Made by a program: the position numbers and the translations under genes. Positions 62,053-64,000 of a DNA stretch of 64,000 nt are shown one piece after another (within the stretch, counting starts at the first letter, position 1; every line of letters starts with the position of its first letter). The notes beneath the pieces were generated by a model. It did no database searches. It was not told where the DNA came from and saw only the letters and a list, made by a program, of their open reading frames with translations. The stretch comes from SAR324 cluster bacterium (lineage in GTDB: Bacteria > SAR324 > XYD2-FULL-50-16), in NCBI GenBank assembly GCA_028282885.1, contig JANQGX010000074.1, forward strand, positions 1 to 64,000. Direction: 5' to 3'.

Positions 62053-63924
62053 TCACAAGCAGGCCCCAATTGAACCCTCTTTGCAGAGTTTTCCATCGAT
62101 CCAGACCGCTCCGCTGAAATCTGCCTGGCTTAGATTCGCACCATCCAGTTTGCTGCCATGGAGTTCTGCACCTTTTAAAACGGCATTTTGCAGGTTTGCA
62201 TGGGACAGATCCACATTCTTCAGAAAAGCTCCGGTCATGTTAGCACCTTCCAGATTTGCGCCCTTCATTATGGAACCGTTGAGATTAAACCAGAGCATTC
62301 TTCTGTTTTTCAGGTTAACATAGGGAAGTTGGCAGTTTTCGCATACCTTGGTGCTGATAAGCCTGACCAATGGTTCGGTAATGCAGCGTCCAATAGAACC
62401 TTTTTTACAGGTTTGTCCGTCAACCCAGGTGGATTCCGAAAGATTGGTTCCCGAAAGATCGACCATGTTCAGGGTTGCTCCCTTCAAGCTGACAGAACGC
62501 ATATCAGAATCGAGTATTTGGGCTCCGGAGAGATCAGCCTGTTCAAAAGTGGATTCTCTCATATCAGATTTAATCAATTGGACATCGTGCAGTTTGGCAC
62601 CCGCAAAATTGGATCGATAGAGATCAGTTGAGTTCATTTCAACAGTAGTGAGATCGGTCCCTTTGAAATATCCGTAAGGCAGGCTGCATTTGTTGCATGC
62701 CTTGTTGAGCACAGCATTTCTGACGTTATTTGTGATACAGTACCCGATGGAACCAATCAGACACTTTTTGCCATTGATCCAGTATGCCCCTGAAAAGTCC
62801 GCATTTAGAAAATCCACATTTTCAAATGTAACCCCTTTGAGATCGGCATTACGAAATACCACGTTTCTAAAAGAGGTGTCTGAAAAGGAAGAGTTGGCAA
62901 GGACCGAACCTGCCAGATTGGTGCTTCTGAACTCCGTCCCCGTGAAAACGGATTCATTCAGCTTTGCTCCGGTCAGGTTGGTACGGGTCAGGTCCGACTT
63001 TGTGAAGTCCGATTTTTGGATATCAGCGTTTGGTAGTTGGGTTTCCGTCAGCGTCGCACCATTAAAGTTCGATTGGGAGAGGTTACATCCGGTTAAGTTG
63101 GACCGCTCCACGACTGCTTCACTGAAATCCGATTTACTGATAGTGGAATCCCGGAGGTTCCCCGATCTGATAATGGACTTCTGAAAATCATGATCGTTTA
63201 TGTGAATATGGGTCAGAATACAGCGATTACAGATTTTCTTCTCCTTAAATTCTTTAAAGGTCTGCGTGATACACATACCAACAGATTGTTCCTGGCAGAG
63301 TTCACCCGTCGTCCAGGTTGCACCTGTTAGAACCGTTCCGCTGAAATTTACACCGTTCAGATTTGCTCCGGTCAGGTTGGCTTTGGTCAGGATAGCGTTG
63401 GATAGATCGGAATCCGCCAGATCGGCGTCCATTAGCCTGGCATTGGTGAGATCCGCACCGTGCAGGTCGGAATTTTTGATAAATGCGCCCACCAGAAAAG
63501 CAGTTCTCAAATTAGCGTAGGGCAAGCTGCAGGAGGGGCAATTCCGTGAATTCAGCACATTCAAAATACTCTCAGTAATACATTTTCCATAGGAGCCCCG
63601 TTGACATTTCTCCCCATTAGTCCAAATGGCATCTTCGAAATAGGTTTGACCAAGGGTGATATTGGTGAGGTTGGCTCCCTTAAGATTCGCTCCCCTGAGA
63701 TTTGCCTCAATTAGTGTTGAGCCCTCCAGGTTGGCATTGGTCAGGTCACTTGCTTTTAAATTTGCTCCTTCCAGGTCGCATTTGATGCATTCCTTGGTGT
63801 TTTTTAGTTTATCGAGGTCTTGTTCATTGTATGCCGATGCGGGTGACGAAGTCAGGCTAAACACCATAAGTCCGCACACTGCGAAGGTGATTTTCAGAAT
63901 CCTGTAAGATGATTTGAAGTTCAT
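62053..63924 (-). CDS. exported pentapeptide-repeat protein with five cysteine modules
   Basis: A 623-aa protein. A signal peptide (ITFAVCGLMVFSLTSSPASA) is followed by more than 60 pentapeptide-type A(D/N)Lxx units that should form a right-handed beta helix. Two cysteine motifs alternate through it. CxxC occurs at 46-49, 129-132, 232-235, 410-413 and 528-531. W-x5-C-x7-C modules, usually of the form WxxGxxCxxGSxGxC, lie at 101-115, 204-218, 382-396, 500-514 and 608-622. The protein therefore consists of five unequal repeats, each opening with CxxC and closing with the Trp/Cys module. The cysteines could pair in the periplasm or bind metal. No function is known to me. Confidence 0.88.
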   Translation of the reverse strand: MNFKSSYRILKITFAVCGLMVFSLTSSPASAYNEQDLDKLKNTKECIKCDLEGANLKASDLTNANLEGSTLIEANLRGANLKGANLTNITLGQTYFEDAIWTNGEKCQRGSYGKCITESILNVLNSRNCPSCSLPYANLRTAFLVGAFIKNSDLHGADLTNARLMDADLADSDLSNAILTKANLTGANLNGVNFSGTVLTGATWTTGELCQEQSVGMCITQTFKEFKEKKICNRCILTHIHINDHDFQKSIIRSGNLRDSTISKSDFSEAVVERSNLTGCNLSQSNFNGATLTETQLPNADIQKSDFTKSDLTRTNLTGAKLNESVFTGTEFRSTNLAGSVLANSSFSDTSFRNVVFRNADLKGVTFENVDFLNADFSGAYWINGKKCLIGSIGYCITNNVRNAVLNKACNKCSLPYGYFKGTDLTTVEMNSTDLYRSNFAGAKLHDVQLIKSDMRESTFEQADLSGAQILDSDMRSVSLKGATLNMVDLSGTNLSESTWVDGQTCKKGSIGRCITEPLVRLISTKVCENCQLPYVNLKNRRMLWFNLNGSIMKGANLEGANMTGAFLKNVDLSHANLQNAVLKGAELHGSKLDGANLSQADFSGAVWIDGKLCKEGSIGACL

Positions 63925-64000
63925 GATGTCATCCGGTATTCACATTCAGTCCTGCTATTCAAAAGCAATCTGAACAGCCCTGATCGAGGTTTCTCACTTC

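Overview
The window is a gene-dense stretch of a moderately AT-rich chromosome of a flagellated, Gram-negative bacterium. The evidence for this is flagellar export and switch genes (fliL, fliN, fliO, fliP, fliQ), lipoproteins with lipoboxes, an outer-membrane-like barrel protein, pseudopilins with a GspE-type ATPase, and candidate sigma-54 and sigma-28 promoters. The gene content (dnaG-rpoD, an aspS that looks non-discriminating together with gatB, a nickel regulator beside NikK/NikL-like proteins, a PTS-Ntr cluster, large kinase-ATPase signalling proteins) suits a deltaproteobacterial-grade lineage such as Desulfobacterota or SAR324. That placement is inference; no rRNA gene is present to fix it.

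Layout. 0-10 kb: primase and the primary sigma factor (dnaG, rpoD), aspS, a patatin-like lipase, then fliL-fliN-fliO behind a sigma-54-like promoter. 10-24 kb: folate and thiamine enzymes (folB, thiN), a minus-strand pair made of an unrecognised 597-aa protein and a double GT4 glycosyltransferase, then holA-comEC, a 47-aa basic ORF, an M23 peptidase, a DUF2851 protein, a ThiS/MoaD-like protein, argB, a class II aldolase, and a tRNA-Lys/tRNA-Glu pair. 24-34 kb: an accessory-looking minus-strand block with the N-terminal remnant of a PLP decarboxylase, a conserved hypothetical protein, a very large pseudokinase-ATPase-TPR-GAF protein encoded directly behind two small lipoproteins, and a nickel module (NikL-like and NikK-like proteins, divergent nikR). 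34-43 kb: envelope genes (murJ, lepB, a barrel protein, a YdcF-like protein), then minus-strand genes for a degenerate nucleotide cyclase, a GspE/PilB ATPase and a DEDDh exonuclease. 43-52 kb: an O-antigen-ligase-like protein, fliP-fliQ, three overlapping pseudopilin genes, a LysM lytic transglycosylase, a GT2 glycosyltransferase and a DUF368 lipid-carrier translocase. 52-64 kb: gatB, a small secreted protein behind two tandem sigma-28 promoters, a universal stress protein, pyrC, a YjbQ protein, a TPR protein, the minus-strand cluster ptsN / EIIA-Man / RDD / HD phosphohydrolase, a sugar nucleotidyltransferase, and an exported pentapeptide-repeat protein with a five-fold cysteine module.

How the parts relate. 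Two systems are split across the window. The flagellar export genes lie at 7.6-9.7 kb and 45.8-46.9 kb. The type II secretion/pilus-like genes lie at 40-42 kb and 47-48 kb. The envelope theme (MurJ, PopT-like DUF368, O-antigen ligase, glycosyltransferases, MltD-like and M23 enzymes) recurs throughout. The most unusual items are the lipoprotein/pseudokinase operon (26-31.9 kb), the secreted 136-aa protein driven by two sigma-28 promoters (54.4-55.0 kb), the cysteine-module pentapeptide protein (62-63.9 kb), and the possible minus-strand structured RNA near 50.4-50.5 kb.
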